From positions 54,805,354 to 54,869,353 of the forward strand of contig NC_065536.1 of the NCBI RefSeq assembly GCF_932294415.1: 64,000 nt of DNA, in the 5' to 3' direction. Numbering within the stretch: position 1 is the stretch's first letter; every line of letters begins with the position of its first letter. Position numbers and translations under genes: made by a program. Under the pieces are notes generated by a model. That model had not been told where the DNA came from, did no database searches, and saw only the letters and a program-made list of their open reading frames with translations. This document shows positions 32,106-44,158 of this stretch, one piece after another. The stretch comes from Quercus robur. Lineage: Eukaryota; Streptophyta; Magnoliopsida; Fagales; Fagaceae.

Positions 32106-34562
32106 ATGAAAAAATCAACTACAATGCTTGATTTTTTCAAAAGAAAAGGTTCAACTTCAAATTCTTCCGAAGTCAACGTGGAATTGCCAACAACTAATGT
32201 TGCTATTCCAATTCCGGAAAATGTGGATGTTCCAATTTCGAAAAATGTGGATGTTCCAATCTCTCAAACACAATTTCAAAGAATTGACCTTGATTCTTTG
32301 GATTATGTTCCCGGAACACGCAAACAAATATGGGAATATCATGTTAATTAACGTGATGAAATTCGACGGACTTACATTAAAAAAGGTCAGCACCAACCTC
32401 CTCTAGAGACATTCAAAAAAAGTGGAAAGCACAATTGTAGCTTTCAAGCTTCTTGGTATAGAAATAATTCAAAATGGCTTGAATATTCTCCTACAACAAA
32501 TGCAGCTTATTGTCTACCCTGCTTTATCTTTCATAATCCAAATGTGGTTGTGGGACAAAATACATTTATTGTTGGTGGATTTAGAAATTGGAAAAAGGTT
32601 GGGGGCAAAGTTTGTTCTTTTCAAGTTCATATAGGAAAAGATCCTAACTCAGCTTATAGAGTTGCTGAGCAAATGTGTAAGGATTTGATGAACCAATTGC
32701 AGCATTTGCAAATGGTAGTTGATCATTTCACTACTGAACAAATTGCAAATAATCGGTTGCAACTGAAGACCACAATTTTTATTATGCGATATCTTGCCTT
32801 TCAAGCTATAGCTTTTAGAGGTCGAGATGAAAGTTTTAGTTCATTAAATCGTGGGAACTTTCATGAATAATTGGGTATTATGACTTTTTGGAATGAGAAG
32901 GTTGCTGAAATAATAGAAAAAGCTCCAAAAAATGCAACCTACACATCACCTAGGATTCAAAAGGAAATTCTACATATTTTCTCAGCCAAAGTGAAGAAGG
33001 CCATTTGGGAAGAAATTGGTGATGCAAAGTTTTGTATAATGGTTGATTTATCTCGTGATGAGTCCATGAAAGAGCAAATGGCTGTGGTGTTTAGATATGT
33101 TGATGCAGAAGGCTTTGTGAAAGAACGCTTTTTTGGGCTTATTCATGTTGTTGACACTGCAGCTTTGACTCTAAAGAAGGGGATATATTCTTTGTTATCT
33201 CAATATTGCTTAGATATACAAAAGATTCGAGGGCAAGGATATGATGGAGCAAGCAACATGCGAGGTTTGTGGAATGGATTACAAGCTTTGATTTTGAATG
33301 ATTGCCCATGTGCTTACTATATCCATTGTTTTGCACATCGCTTACAATTGGCATTAGTAAAAGCATTAAAACAAGTTGTTCCCATTAGTCATTTTTTTCT
33401 TACATTGGTTTTTCTGATCAAAATTGTTAATGTTTCATGCAAGCGCAATAAGCAATTGAAAGTTGCCAATGCTAATGAAATAGCACATTTGACTGATCTT
33501 GAAGAGCTTGAGACTGGAAGTGGACTTAATTAAATTGGTACTTTACAACGACCTGGAGAAACATGTTGGAGTTCACATTTTAGATCAGTTTCTAGCTTAT
33601 TAAGGATGTTTAGTTCAACTGTTGAAGTTTTACTAAATATAATTGATGGTGCAATTGATGGAGAAAATCGGGCAAAAGGAGAGTCAGCTTATGAAGGTTT
33701 AACTTCATTTGAATTTGTTTTCATCTTGCATCTTGAGAAGGAAACTATGGAGATCACTGATAAACTTTTTCAAGCTTTGCAAAGCCAATCTCAAGACATT
33801 TTAAATGCCATGCATTTAGTTTCATCTACTAAAGCACTTATCCAAAAATTTAGAGATGATGGATGAGATGGCTTACTCACCACTGTGATATCATTTTGTG
33901 AGAAGCATCGCATTGATGTCCTAGATATGAATGCTCGTTATGTTGCAAGGCGAGGTCGAGCTCGTAATCAACAAGATAACGTTACAAATGAGCATCATTA
34001 TCGAGTAAATATTTTTTATGCTACAATAGATTCTCAACTACAAGAACTAAATTATCGGTTTAATGAAGATGCAATAGAGTTACTTAGGCTTAGCTCAGCT
34101 TTAGAACCTCGAGAGGCATTAAAATCTTTCAGAATTAGTGATCTTTGTTTGTTGGTAAAGAATTTCTATGCACAAGATTTCACAGATTATGACAAACAAG
34201 TGTTGGAGAAGGAGCTTTATCATTTTGAGCATAATGTAGTCCAAGATCCAGAGTTCAAAAAATTGAAAAGTTTATCTGAGTTGTCTCAATGGTTAGTGAG
34301 AACTGGAAATTCAGAACACTACAAACTTGTTTATAGAATGGTGAAACTTGTGCTTACTCTTATAGTTTTTATTGCTACTACAGAGCAAGCATGTTCAGCT
34401 ATGAAACTTGTCAAAACTGAACTTCGAAACAAAATGGAAGATGACTTTTTGAATGACTCTTTGATGTTATACATTGAAAAGGATATAGCTTTGACATTTA
34501 GTTTGAATTCAATAGTAGATGATTTTGAAGATTTGAAAGAGCGTCGAGTTCCCTTTTCATAG
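32106..34562 (+). pseudogene. hAT transposase (TTF zinc finger/DUF4371 type) with four stops
   Basis: A single frame of 819 codons runs from ATG 32106 to TAG 34560-34562. It has an N-terminal FFKRKG motif, a zinc-finger-like block with YCLPCFIFHNP (about residues 133-145), the DUF4371-like core with FCIMVDLSRDES and RGQGYDGASNMRG, HCFAHRLQLAL, and a C-terminal dimerisation region with TTEQACSAMKLVKTELRNKM. Only four in-frame stops interrupt it (32349, 32868, 33531 TAA; 33864 TGA), with no frameshift seen. hAT transposases cut and paste elements and leave 8-bp duplications. TERAFSAM, usual in the family, reads TEQACSAM here. The element is probably immobile now. Confidence 0.92.
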
Positions 34563-34768
34563 ATAATTGTATAAAGAAACAATAGTGTTTCGTATCTTTT
34601 GTTTTTGTTAGTAGATTGTATTTTAATATATTAAGAAATAATGATTTTTGGGTATTTGTCTTGGTTGATAGTTTATTAATACTATATGGATGCGTATTTG
34701 AATTTTTTTTTTTTTGCTTATCTCCGGTCCTCCCGGCTTAAAATCCTGTGTTCGTCCCTGCCACGACA

Positions 34769-36508
34769 TATGCCAGCGTACTTAGCGCTTGCACAAGTAT
34801 ATATGATCTTGCATGGGGTACCCATTTGCATGCTCGGATTGTTCGAATGGAACCAACTATTGATGTTCTAGTTGGTAGTGGTCTGGTTGATATGTATGCA
34901 AAATGTGGATGCTTAGAATTTGCTAGGCGGATCTTTGATGGCTTAACAGAACACAATGCAGTCTGTTGGACTTCTTTAATCAGTGGACTTGCACATTTTG
35001 GGTTAGAGGAAGAGGCTTTGGAACTGTTTAATCAAATGAGAGAGGCTCCATTTTCCTTGGATGAGTTTACTCTTGCAACAATTCTTGGGGTTTGTTAAGG
35101 TCAAAAGTATGTTTCAATTGAGGAGCAGCTACATGGATATACAATCAAGACTGGAATGGATTCCTCTGTTGCTATAGGAAACGCTGTAGTTACGATGTAC
35201 ATAGTGTGGAAATGTACAGAAAGCGAATCATGCATTTGAACTGATGCCAATGAGAGACATAAAATCATGGACAGCAATGATCACCGCATTTTCTGAGATT
35301 GGTGATATTGAAAAAGCTCGACAATGTTTTGATCAAATGCCAGAGCAGAATGTCATAAAATGGAATTCAATGTTAGGCACATATACCCAACATGGTTTTT
35401 GGGAAGAATGTCTCAAATTGTTTACTTTGATGCAAAGGCAAGGAGTTAAGCATGATTGGGTCACTTTTGCAACTTCAATTAGTGCCTGTGCTGATCTAGC
35501 AATACTAAAACTTGGTATCCAAATTGTATCTCAAGCTGAAAAAGGGTTTGGTTCTAATGTTTCAGTTGCAAATAATGTTGTTTCTATGTATTCACAAATC
35601 AAAAAATGTGATTTGTTGGAATGCGATAATGGCTGGATATGCTCAAAATGGTCAAGGTAGGAAAGTAATAGAGATTTTTGAGAATATGTTGGAGATGAAA
35701 TGCTCACCTGATCATATAAGCTATGTATCTGTTCTATCAGCTTGCAGCCATGCAGGGCTTGTAACAGAAGGGAAGCAATGCTTCTATTCCATGACTGAGG
35801 ATTTTGGCATCTCTCCAACATCTGAACATTTTTCTTGTATGGTGGATCTGCTTGGTCGGGCTGGGTCACTTTAGGAGGCCAAGAATTTGATTGGTGGAAT
35901 GCCTTTTAAGCCAAATGATGCTATTTGGGGGGCTCTCCTTGGTGCCTGTCGGATCCATTGCGAATCTAAATTAGCCGAAGTTGCAGTGAAGAATTTGGTT
36001 GAGTTTGATGCGGAAGAATCTGGAAGTCACATCCTTCTAGCAAATATATATTTAGATTCTGGCAAGTTAGAAAGTGTTGCAGATATGAGAAAACTGATGA
36101 GAGAGAAAGGAATACGAAAGAATCCTGGTTGTAGTTGGATAGAGGTAGAAAACAGGGTACATGTATTCACTGTAGATGAGACTAATCACCCACAAATGAA
36201 GGATATTTACAGAAAGTTGGAGAAGATGATGAAGAAGATAGAAGATACAGGAAACTACAAAAATGCAATTAGGTCACTTCGTGGACAAGGCTACCACAGT
36301 GAGAAACTTGCAGTGGCATTTGGTTTGATTAATTTGCCTACTTGGATGCCAATCCATGTAATGAAGAATCTTCGAGTATTTATGCTATGATTGTCACCTG
36401 ACAATAAAGCTGATTTCCCTTGTTACCTCAAGGAAACTTACAGTGCGTGATGGATACTGATTTCATCATTTCAAGAATGGATTTTGCTGTTGTGGAGATT
36501 ACTGGTAA
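34769..36508 (+). pseudogene. PPR gene fragment C (C-terminal repeats, E and DYW domains)
   Basis: Readable motifs include YASVLSACTSIYDLAWGTHL, VDMYAKCGCLEFARRIFDGL, SWTAMITAFSEIGDIEKARQ, KWNSMLGTYTQHGFWEE and LSACSHAGLVTEGKQCFYSM. The E domain follows (PNDAIWGALLGACRIH, NPGCSWIEVENRVHVFTVDE). The DYW domain has YHSEKLAVAFGL with its HSE metal-site motif and ends CGDYW. Stops are at 35096-35098, 35872-35874 and in the DYW domain; frameshifts lie near 35205, 35605 and 36385. Confidence 0.9.
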
Positions 36509-37129
36509 TCTGAAGTTATTGATTTTGCTCTTGTGGAACCTACTGGTAATGTTCTAATTTATTTTATTTAGAGGAATCAGTACATTAATTTTTTCCCCTT
36601 TCAATTGTGTCCGTGTGCCACTATATTTTTGTTATTTCAATTGAAGAGGGATAAGAAAGTGAACAGAATAGATAAGTCTTGCAGAACTTATCCCTAAGTG
36701 GCTTACCTTTGTTTCCTAAAACAAAAATTCTATTCTTCTACAGTTTCATGTAACTATATATTTCTGAGTTTAATATGCATTTTAGATATATCAATATATT
36801 TTCACAGGCTTCTTCTCTCTTAACTCCATGCCAAGACCCAGCTGGGATGGATGTGCATCATTAAGAATTTGTAAATTTCATGAAAGCATTCTTGAAAAGA
36901 GAAAATTTCATCAAGAATGTTTAAATTTCATGAAGATAAAAAGACATGCTAACTATTGACTCCTTGACAAATATGCCAGAGTTCCAAAGATTGAACATCT
37001 GGTTACATCAATGATAGAAAAAAATAAAAATAAAATAAAGAACTAAAACTGAGAAGAACAAAGAATCTGTGCAAGACCGAAAAAAGAATCTGTCCAAGAC
37101 CATAACAACTCATAGAGAAAATAATCAAC
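36509..37129. other. Spacer between PPR pseudogene and NAC-like gene
   Basis: AT-rich with no recognisable gene. It would contain the 3' ends of both converging genes. Confidence 0.6.
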
Positions 37130-38401
37130 TCAATGCTTCATCCGGGATGTGGGATCAGCAAACCATGCAGCAAGTAATTCATCAGTATTAGCATTAACAA
37201 CATGGTCAGATTTGGATTGACTGCATACTTCAACCGGGGGCAGTAGATCAGAAAATATTTGAGTCAATGCTTCATCTGGGGCTTTGAGATTAGCAATCCA
37301 TGCATCAAAATCTTCATCAATGTCAGCGTCAAGAACATGGTCAGAATTTGATTGATGACATACTACAACCATGGGTGGTAGATCAGAAAATATTTGACTC
37401 ATTGCTTCATCTAGGGGTGGGAGATTAGCCATCCATGCATCAAGCTCTTTATCAATGTCAGCATCAAGAGCAAGGTCAGATTTTGATTGATGACATACTT
37501 CAACCATGGGTGGTAGATCAGAAAATATTTGACTCAATGTTTCATCTGGGGATGGGAGATCAGCAGTCCATCCAGAAAACTCGTCATCATCAGCACCAGC
37601 ATCCAAACTTGGCATCTCAGGCTCAAGGCGCAGCCTTTTTCTGTGTTCTTGGGCGTGGGCATCTACTTGTTCATGTGATATCACAGCAGTTGTATTGAAG
37701 CTTGATGCCTCTTCAGCAGCAGCAGCAGCAGAATAAAAACATCTTTTGAACCCTCTTCCTTTGGCCTTCTCACAAACTGAACCTTTATTTTGTTGATCAG
37801 CAATATTCTATGCAACAAATTTCTCACAGCTTGGCATTTCAAGCCATATTTTTCCATGTTCATCAAGTGACATCATAGCAGTTGTTCCGTAGTCCTCCTC
37901 ACAAACCGACCCTTTATTTTGTTTATAAATGACGCAGAGGACTTTGTTGAGTCTTGCAGATCCTTGAACTGCTGTTTTGCCAGCAAGGGAGAACTCATGC
38001 ATTATCCAATTAGTCTTGTTGAATTTTCCCGAACCAACATCCTTGGCCTTAAAAGAGAGCATCCTGTCGATCCCAATAAGATCGCCCTTAGAATCATGGA
38101 TTCTTTTGGGCTTGCTTTTTTCAGGCCAGGTTCCACAAGAGGCAGCCTTGCACACACGATTGCCGGTTTTTTTGAGGTTGGTGAACACGTAAAGCTTGCG
38201 TTGGAAGGTGTGTAAATGATAGTACGAATGAGAATCATATATTTCCCATGGAGGAATTTTTCCGTATACCTGACAATCATTGACAACACAATGTTTTAGG
38301 CGACGGTGTTCTGTGCCGTCTACCTTGCTATTCAAAATGTTTATCAAATCCTCGTCCTTAGGATCAAATCTAAAACCCACACTCATCTTTCCACCAAACA
38401 A
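37130..38401 (-). pseudogene. NAC-domain-like transcription factor with one in-frame TAG
   Basis: On the minus strand, ATG 38401 opens a NAC domain: SVGFRFDPKDEDLINIL (subdomain A), NDCQVYGKIPPWEIY (B), YYHLHTFQRKLYVFTNLKK (C), GIDRMLSFK and NKTNWIMHEFSLAG (D), then LNKVLCVIYKQNK (E). TAG at 37810-37808 ends a 197-residue product. The same frame continues without another stop to 37130 and encodes an acidic C-terminal region of about 3.5 repeats of 45 residues built on ADIDxxxDAWxANL..DEA.SQIFSDLPP. There are no introns, though NAC genes usually have two. NAC proteins bind DNA and regulate development or stress responses. The TAG may be a CAG mutation, making this a pseudogene, or the locus may make a short DNA-binding form; sequence alone cannot decide. 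Confidence 0.82.
37150..37600 (-). repeat. 135-bp in-frame tandem repeat in the NAC-like gene
   Basis: Plus-strand CAAATATTTTCTGATCTACC-type words (seen as GGTAGATCAGAAAATATTTG) recur near 37243, 37378 and 37510. Units are about 135 bp, exactly 45 codons, so copy-number change would not break the frame. Confidence 0.88.
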
Positions 38402-38524
38402 AAGAAAATTTCAAGAAACCAAAGAAACCTTCTTTTCACTGATAAAATAAACAAAACACTCTTCTTGAATTCTTGTCTTGCGCAGAAAGTCTCAAACAAG
38501 TACTACGTTAGAAAAAGATATATC

Positions 38525-38533
38525 ATATATATA
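38525..38533 (-). promoter_or_regulatory. TATA box of the NAC-like gene
   Basis: Minus-strand CCTATATATATGATA lies about 130 bp before the ATG at 38401. Confidence 0.5.
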
Positions 38534-38720
38534 GGAACTTAGGGCGGCTGGGATAAAGGGCGGTTAAAAGCGATTAAAACTTAGTTTAAAAAAATAATAA
38601 CTTTTTAAATAATTATTTAATTTGTTTTTGAACTGATTAGGCTAGTATTATTTATGAGTGAGAAAATCGAACTTCAGTTTTCCAGTGGGACTATAGGAAT
38701 AAAAACTTATCAGCTCAAGG

Positions 38721-38751
<31 letters not shown>

Positions 38752-39095
38752 GTGTCATTCAAGTAGAATGAATTTGAGTCAGTATAGCCGAAACCCCTCT
38801 TTTTGCTGAATTATAGTCGTATATTCTTCTGACTCTCGAATGAATAAAGAACTTGTAACGCAGTCATTAGACTGTGTTCTTCATGGCACTATTGAAAAAC
38901 ATGAACGAACTCTTTTTCCACCCAATTCTTCCTCTGAAATCCTATATGGGTTAAACTGTATGTTTCTGTTTAATTGGATATTGGGCCATCAACTCCCTCA
39001 CAATCATATCAAATACATAAGATATTAAATAAAAACTAATAATTTAAAAGCTCCTACTAAACTCATATTCACACTCTATTTTCCCTGTGGATCTC
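38534..39095. other. Spacer upstream of the NAC-like gene
   Basis: Contains an A tract at 38720-38743 and a 62-codon unidentified frame at 38840-39028 that I do not call as a gene. Confidence 0.5.
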
Positions 39096-39592
39096 TTATC
39101 TTTTTTACACACCCTATTTTTTTTTTTCTTGCTTCTTTTACTTTTTTTTTTTTTTTTTTTGAATAGAAATTTTTTTAAGCATTTAGCAAACTCAAATTCC
39201 CCTCAGAGATTTAAAAAGCTTCATTGCATAAAGTGCATGTGATGAGACTAATATTATTTATGGTGTCATAGATAGTCGTAAAAAAAAAAAAAAAAAAAAA
39301 AAGGACAAATTCACTTCTTATTCTAAACAAAAAACAAATCAATCACATAATTTTTAAAATAATTTTTTTGTGGTCGTTAAAATCCATGAAATCATAAATA
39401 AATTCAACAAAAAAATTATCTTACATATTTAATTATTAAGTTATATTCAATTTAAAGATTTATTTTTGAAAATGACGTACCTAATTTTGTTAGAATTTTT
39501 AAAAAGAATAACAAATCTAATTTAATAGGGTTTTGTTTAATATTTGATTGTTTTATTGAAAAGAAGATAACAAAATTTAAATCAACATAGTT

Positions 39593-40106
39593 CATGGACG
39601 GAGGCATGCATTGACTATCGGGGGCAACCCACCCCCCCCCCCCCCCCCCCCCAAATTTTTTTAAAAAAGATATTAGTATATATATATATATATATATATA
39701 TTTGTTATCAATTTTCATCTGAGCTTATCATTCACATCACTTTTTTACTTACAAATAATCATTCACTATATCAGTAATATACTTCTAGCATTTTTCTCAA
39801 TTTAAAGGCCATTAAAAAATTTATAGAACTAAATTCTAAAAAAACATATACTAGCCCAAAAACATTTGTGCAATAACAAAAATCACCAATAGCAAAGCTA
39901 ATAAAAATTAAGTTTAATTAACTAATTTTACTTAAACAAACAATTGGCCCTTTAAAAAGTTTTAAACAGAACAATTTTGTTTTTATTCAGTAGACGCACA
40001 GATCAAAAACTCAAAAAAAAAAAAAAAAAAACCTCAGTGGCTAAGAAGCTGTTGAGTTAGAAGTCAGAGTCACCCCCCTTAACTTAAAATTGTGGCTCCA
40101 TCCCTG
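39593..40106. mobile_element. Non-autonomous hAT-like element, copy 2
   Basis: Counterpart of 10336-10936. Here the ends are better preserved (CATGGACGGAGGCATG and GTGGCTCCATCCCTG) and the flanking 8-mers ACATAGTT and ACATACTT differ at one base. A C tract lies near 39630-39652. Confidence 0.75.
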
Positions 40107-40129
40107 ACATACTTTGACACTATTTCTAA

Positions 40130-40417
40130 GGCTAAAATGGTCAAATAACACTATTTGACAAAATATGTAAAGATCTACCATTGTTTTGGAAATATATATG
40201 AATGTACTACTCTTTTGGAACTTGAGTTTGCTATGCAACTCGAGTTCCATAAACTTGAGTTCTTTGAAAAAATAGTTTTCAAGTTTGCCATACTATTTTT
40301 TTATGAACCTCGAGTTCTTGGAACTCGAGTTACATAAAAAATTGGTGGCTATTTTTCGTGGAACTCGAGTTTGTGAAACTCGAGTTGCCAAATAGTGGTA
40401 TTTAGCCATTTTGGATT
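40130..40417. mobile_element. Foldback element with AACTCGAGTT repeats, copy 2
   Basis: Counterpart of 10960-11324, shortened by a deletion near the right arm. TATTTCTAA still flanks both ends (40121-40129, 40418-40426). Confidence 0.78.
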
Positions 40418-40880
40418 TATTTCTAATCATAAATACTAAAAATATGTTATAATTAAAAAAATTAAATATTGATTTTTACCAGACAACTAAATATATTAGG
40501 ATTAATAATAATGACGTGAAAAAATATTTATACATATTACATATTACATATTTAGTCAAAAGTATTAATACAAAATAAAATTAGTTGCATGGCTAACGTG
40601 GATGGTGGATGATTAAATGAACATCAGCTCTCTAATTCAACCATTTTTTTACATGATGGAACTTAGCCAATAATGTTGTTCTTTAGAGGAAATTGACTTG
40701 TGAATAGTTTGTCAAATTTAATTAGACTTACTCATTTTTGAGGTGTAAAATGGATTTTAACTTGTTGCTATGTGGTCTAACATTGTCTACCTAACAGATA
40801 TTAGTCGAGATCATCCAAGAAAGGTCACTCATGCTTGGATTAATGTTGATGTTCAAGATGACTCTTTTTTTCTCTTCTTC

Positions 40881-40918
<38 letters not shown>

Positions 40919-40983
40919 GAAGCTAAAGCGGGACTCCTTACTATTATTAGCGCTCTTTCTACAAGTTTAGATCATAGGTGTGT

Positions 40984-41141
40984 GGGAAATTATTATGTAC
41001 TCCCAGAGTACCATAAATGCGTATTCTCTCATCTCACCTGAATGGTGGGTCCCACTAATTAAATTCATGGTTGGACCCACCATTCATGTGAGAGTAGGGA
41101 GTACGCATTTATGATACTCCGGGAGTACCTAATAATTTTCC
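40984..41141. mobile_element. Short palindromic MITE (158 bp)
   Basis: GGGAAATTATTATGTACTCC and its near-complement at the right end fold almost the whole element into a hairpin. TAGGTGTGT flanks both sides (40975-40983, 41142-41150). The copy 1 site (about 11828) reads CATAGGTGTGTTTG without the element, so the boundaries are confirmed. Confidence 0.92.
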
Positions 41142-42624
41142 TAGGTGTGTTTGTATAAGCTATTCGAAAATTGTGTTTTGAGTTTAAGATGAACGTTTGT
41201 AAAAAAATTATAAGAAATTATGGTTGCAAAACAGAGTTTTTGGTTTTAAAAACCACTATTTTAAACTCCCAAAACACCTAACCAAACCAAGCCCATTTAT
41301 TTTTAGCACGTGTGTGAGCATATTATAATCTTGACTATCAAAAAAAAAAAAAAATCCACTGGTTTCATTAATCAAATTGTCAAAGCAACTCTTACTGATG
41401 ATAATTCTTAATCTACGAGCCTAGTATCTGAAAGTAGTTATACTTTCCATGTTATCATTCACCACCTATAATTAATCCACAATAATGATATGGAAAAATT
41501 AACTATACTATTAATTAAGTAGCAACATAAGATATAACATCTAAAAAATTGTACCTAGTTTTCTTTCCTTTGTAATTGTACACAAGCTATTATACGAACT
41601 CTACATTGGGGGAAATGCATGTCATTTTTCCTGTAGATCAAGTGTAGGAGGGATGTTGTAATCATCTATATAATGTTTAAAAAGTATTTATTGTTGACAA
41701 GCTCTTGATGAGTCATATTAGCATAGCATTTCGATTTAGTTCGATGTATTCAATCTATTTTGATCCACTTCAGTCATTTGGTCCAATTCAATGGTCTACT
41801 TTGATGATACTTTGGGAGGAGAGATTTGTGTAGAAAGAATAGCTGCTTTATTGACAGTTATGTCTCATTTTTAGCTTAATGTACGTAGGTTCTTAATCAG
41901 GGATAGAACTAGGTGAGGGCTCGGGCCCCCCTAGGTCCAATTTTTTTTTTTTAGTCATTCTATATTTCATTTTTGTAGTCGGGCCCCATTCTCCCAAATC
42001 AGTCTAGTTAGCCTAACCCAAATAACAACTGTCCAACCCAAAAAGTTATAAAAATAATAAAAATATTCACAATGGTGATTGAAGTTAAAGCTAAATTTTT
42101 TACAATTATAATAAACTGGTATAAATATCGGTTAACTGCAGCAAGTTGTTAAAAATAAAATCAAATATTTTATTAAGATTATATCTCTTCATTCAATTAA
42201 AAAACTCAAATTCTCTCTCTTCCTTATTATTTTAATGAGTTGTTTATATTATTTTAAATGAAGTGATAAAAAAATAGAACATTTGATATTTGGTGTATTG
42301 TAAACTTTTGTCATTTAGTCTAGTTCAATGGTCCACTTTAATGATGCATTGGGAGGAGAGATTTTTGTAGAAAAAATGGTTGCTTTATTGACAGTTATGT
42401 CTCATTTTAAGCTTAATGTTGGTAGGTTTTTAATCAGGATCAAACCCAGGTGGGGGCCTGGGCCCCCTTAGTTCCAATCATTTTTTTTTAGTCATTCTAT
42501 ATTTCACTTTTGTAGTTAGGCCTCCTTCTCCCTAATCAATCTAACTAGCCTAACCCAAATAGCAATTATTTAACCCAAAAACTTATAAAAAAAATAAAAA
42601 TATTCATAATAATGATTGTGTTTT

Positions 42625-42672
<48 letters not shown>

Positions 42673-42722
42673 AAGGGGGACAAATCAGGGATAAGGGCCC
42701 AAAATCATATATTGGGCCCACT

Positions 42723-43493
42723 TGTAGGGATAAGGGCCCAAAATCATATATTGGGCCTTGGGCTTTGTCCGAGGATGTTGAATGGTCCGAAGAGGGACAA
42801 ATAGTTATGAGGGGTTCCTTAGTCTTATGAGTAAGGAATGAATGGAAGGTAGTCCGAGGAGGAACTCCTCCTCGGATATGATGAATGCAGCTTAAATATG
42901 TATTTTAGCAATTAGAGTGACCCTCCAAGAAGCTCTAGGGATAGGGACGTGCCTTATGAACATACGAGAATGAAGGAAACCCAAAAATATCTAAGGGAAA
43001 ACTGCTACCACCGCATTAAATGCATTGCAGCTACTTTTTTTACTGCATTTATATGAAGAAGACCCCTGAACAGTGCTGTCTTGGTTACCACCACCCACAA
43101 GAAGCCAAAGAGGGTGTCTGATGGGACAGACACTCAAGTAAGGGCTCAAATGATCAACAAGTATAGGATCAAGATGATCTCAAGGGAGCTATATAATGTG
43201 GGAGACCCTCTATGAGAAAAGATTGAAAAATTCATCAGAAAGAATATTGTAGCAATCTAAATTGCACTTGTACACAATTGTGATCAATTTATAAAAGTAA
43301 GACCTCCTCAGACTGTAAGTTCATTGATATCAGAATCTCTTATTTGTGTTTGATTGTCATTCAATTCAGTACTAGCCGTTGTCCAACTCACTAAGGCCTA
43401 GTTCTTTGACTCACTCTCTACAAATTCATTGTATTGGGCTCACTGGGCCAAGATCATATAACTTGGGCTTGGGTTGCAACACGGGTCCTTACA
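42723..43493 (+). repeat. Solo LTR (Ty3/gypsy, family of 2869-3652)
   Basis: 771 bp, TGTAGGGATAAGG ... GGTCCTTACA. It shares GTCCGAGGAGGAAC, GATGGGACAGACACTCAAGT and the GCATTAAATGCA block with the LTR at 2869. The flanks CCACT and CCACC match at 4 of 5. A 31-bp copy of its own 5' end lies just outside (42688-42718). Confidence 0.85.
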
Positions 43494-44158
43494 CCACCAA
43501 AGAACAAAAAAAATCATGTGTTATTAGAGAAACTAAAGCTAAATTTTTTGTAACTATAGAAAACTGGTATAAATACCAGTTGACTGTAGCAAGTTGTTAA
43601 AAATAAAATAAAATATTTTATTAAGATTATATCTCTTCATTCAATTATAAAACTCAAATTCTCTCTATTCCTTATTATTTTTTGTGTATATTATTTTAAA
43701 TGAAATTATAAAAAAAATAGAACATTTGATATTTGGTGTATTGTAAACTTTTGTCATTTAGTCCACTTCTGTCATTTAGTCCAGTTCAATGGTCCACTTT
43801 GATAATGCTTTGGGAGGAGAGATTAGTGTAGAAAAAATTGCTGCTTTATTGACAATTATGTCTCATTTTTAGCTTAGTGTTTGTAGGTTCTTAATCAGGG
43901 TTAGACTCAGGTAGGGGCCTGGGCCCTTCTAGTTCCAATCTTTTTTTTTTAGTCATTCTATGTTTCACTTTTGTAGTTGGGCCCCCTTCTCCCCAATTAG
44001 TTTAGTTTGACTAGCCCAAATAGCAACTATTTAACTTAAAAACTTATAAAAACAATAAAAATATTCACAATGGTGATTGTATTTTAGCAAAAAAAAAAGA
44101 AACTATTTTACCACCAAAGAACAAAAAAATCATATGTTATTAGAGAAGTTAAATCTAA

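Larger units (their letters stand above)
30168..34760 (+). mobile_element. Full-length hAT transposon inside the PPR gene
   Basis: Ends CAGGAACGGACCCAGG and CTGTGTTCGTCCCTG are hAT-type inverted repeats. A perfect 8-bp duplication CCACGACA flanks the 4593-bp element (30160-30167, 34761-34768), and removing it rejoins PPR coding sequence. The 5' ~620 bp are tandemly repeated. The interior carries a transposase reading frame with four stops. The 3' end matches that of the short hAT elements at 12611 and 41898. Confidence 0.95.
19289..36508 (+). pseudogene. DYW-class PPR protein gene, split by two transposon insertions
   Basis: Three collinear pieces (19289-19498, 29645-30167, 34769-36508) encode parts of one organelle-targeted pentatricopeptide-repeat protein of the E/DYW subclass, a family that edits or processes organelle RNA. 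Removing the 10.1-kb Ty3/gypsy element plus one AGTAT copy, and the 4.6-kb hAT plus one CCACGACA copy, restores local continuity at both junctions. Further damage includes stops at 35096, 35872 and inside the DYW domain (TGA where GYRFHHF is usual), frameshifts near 35205 and 35605, and an apparent loss of part of one repeat near 35605. The C terminus still reads CGDYW before the final TAA at 36506-36508. The gene cannot make a full protein. Confidence 0.9.

Noticed and set aside
32128-32406. 92-codon frame overlapping the transposase start
   Set aside because: Out-of-frame shadow of the hAT transposase; its Phe/Arg/Met pattern comes from the repeated ISKNVDVP-coding segment.
42616-42804. Lys-rich plus-strand frame
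   Set aside because: Made by a ~48-bp A tract entering an LTR end; not a gene.
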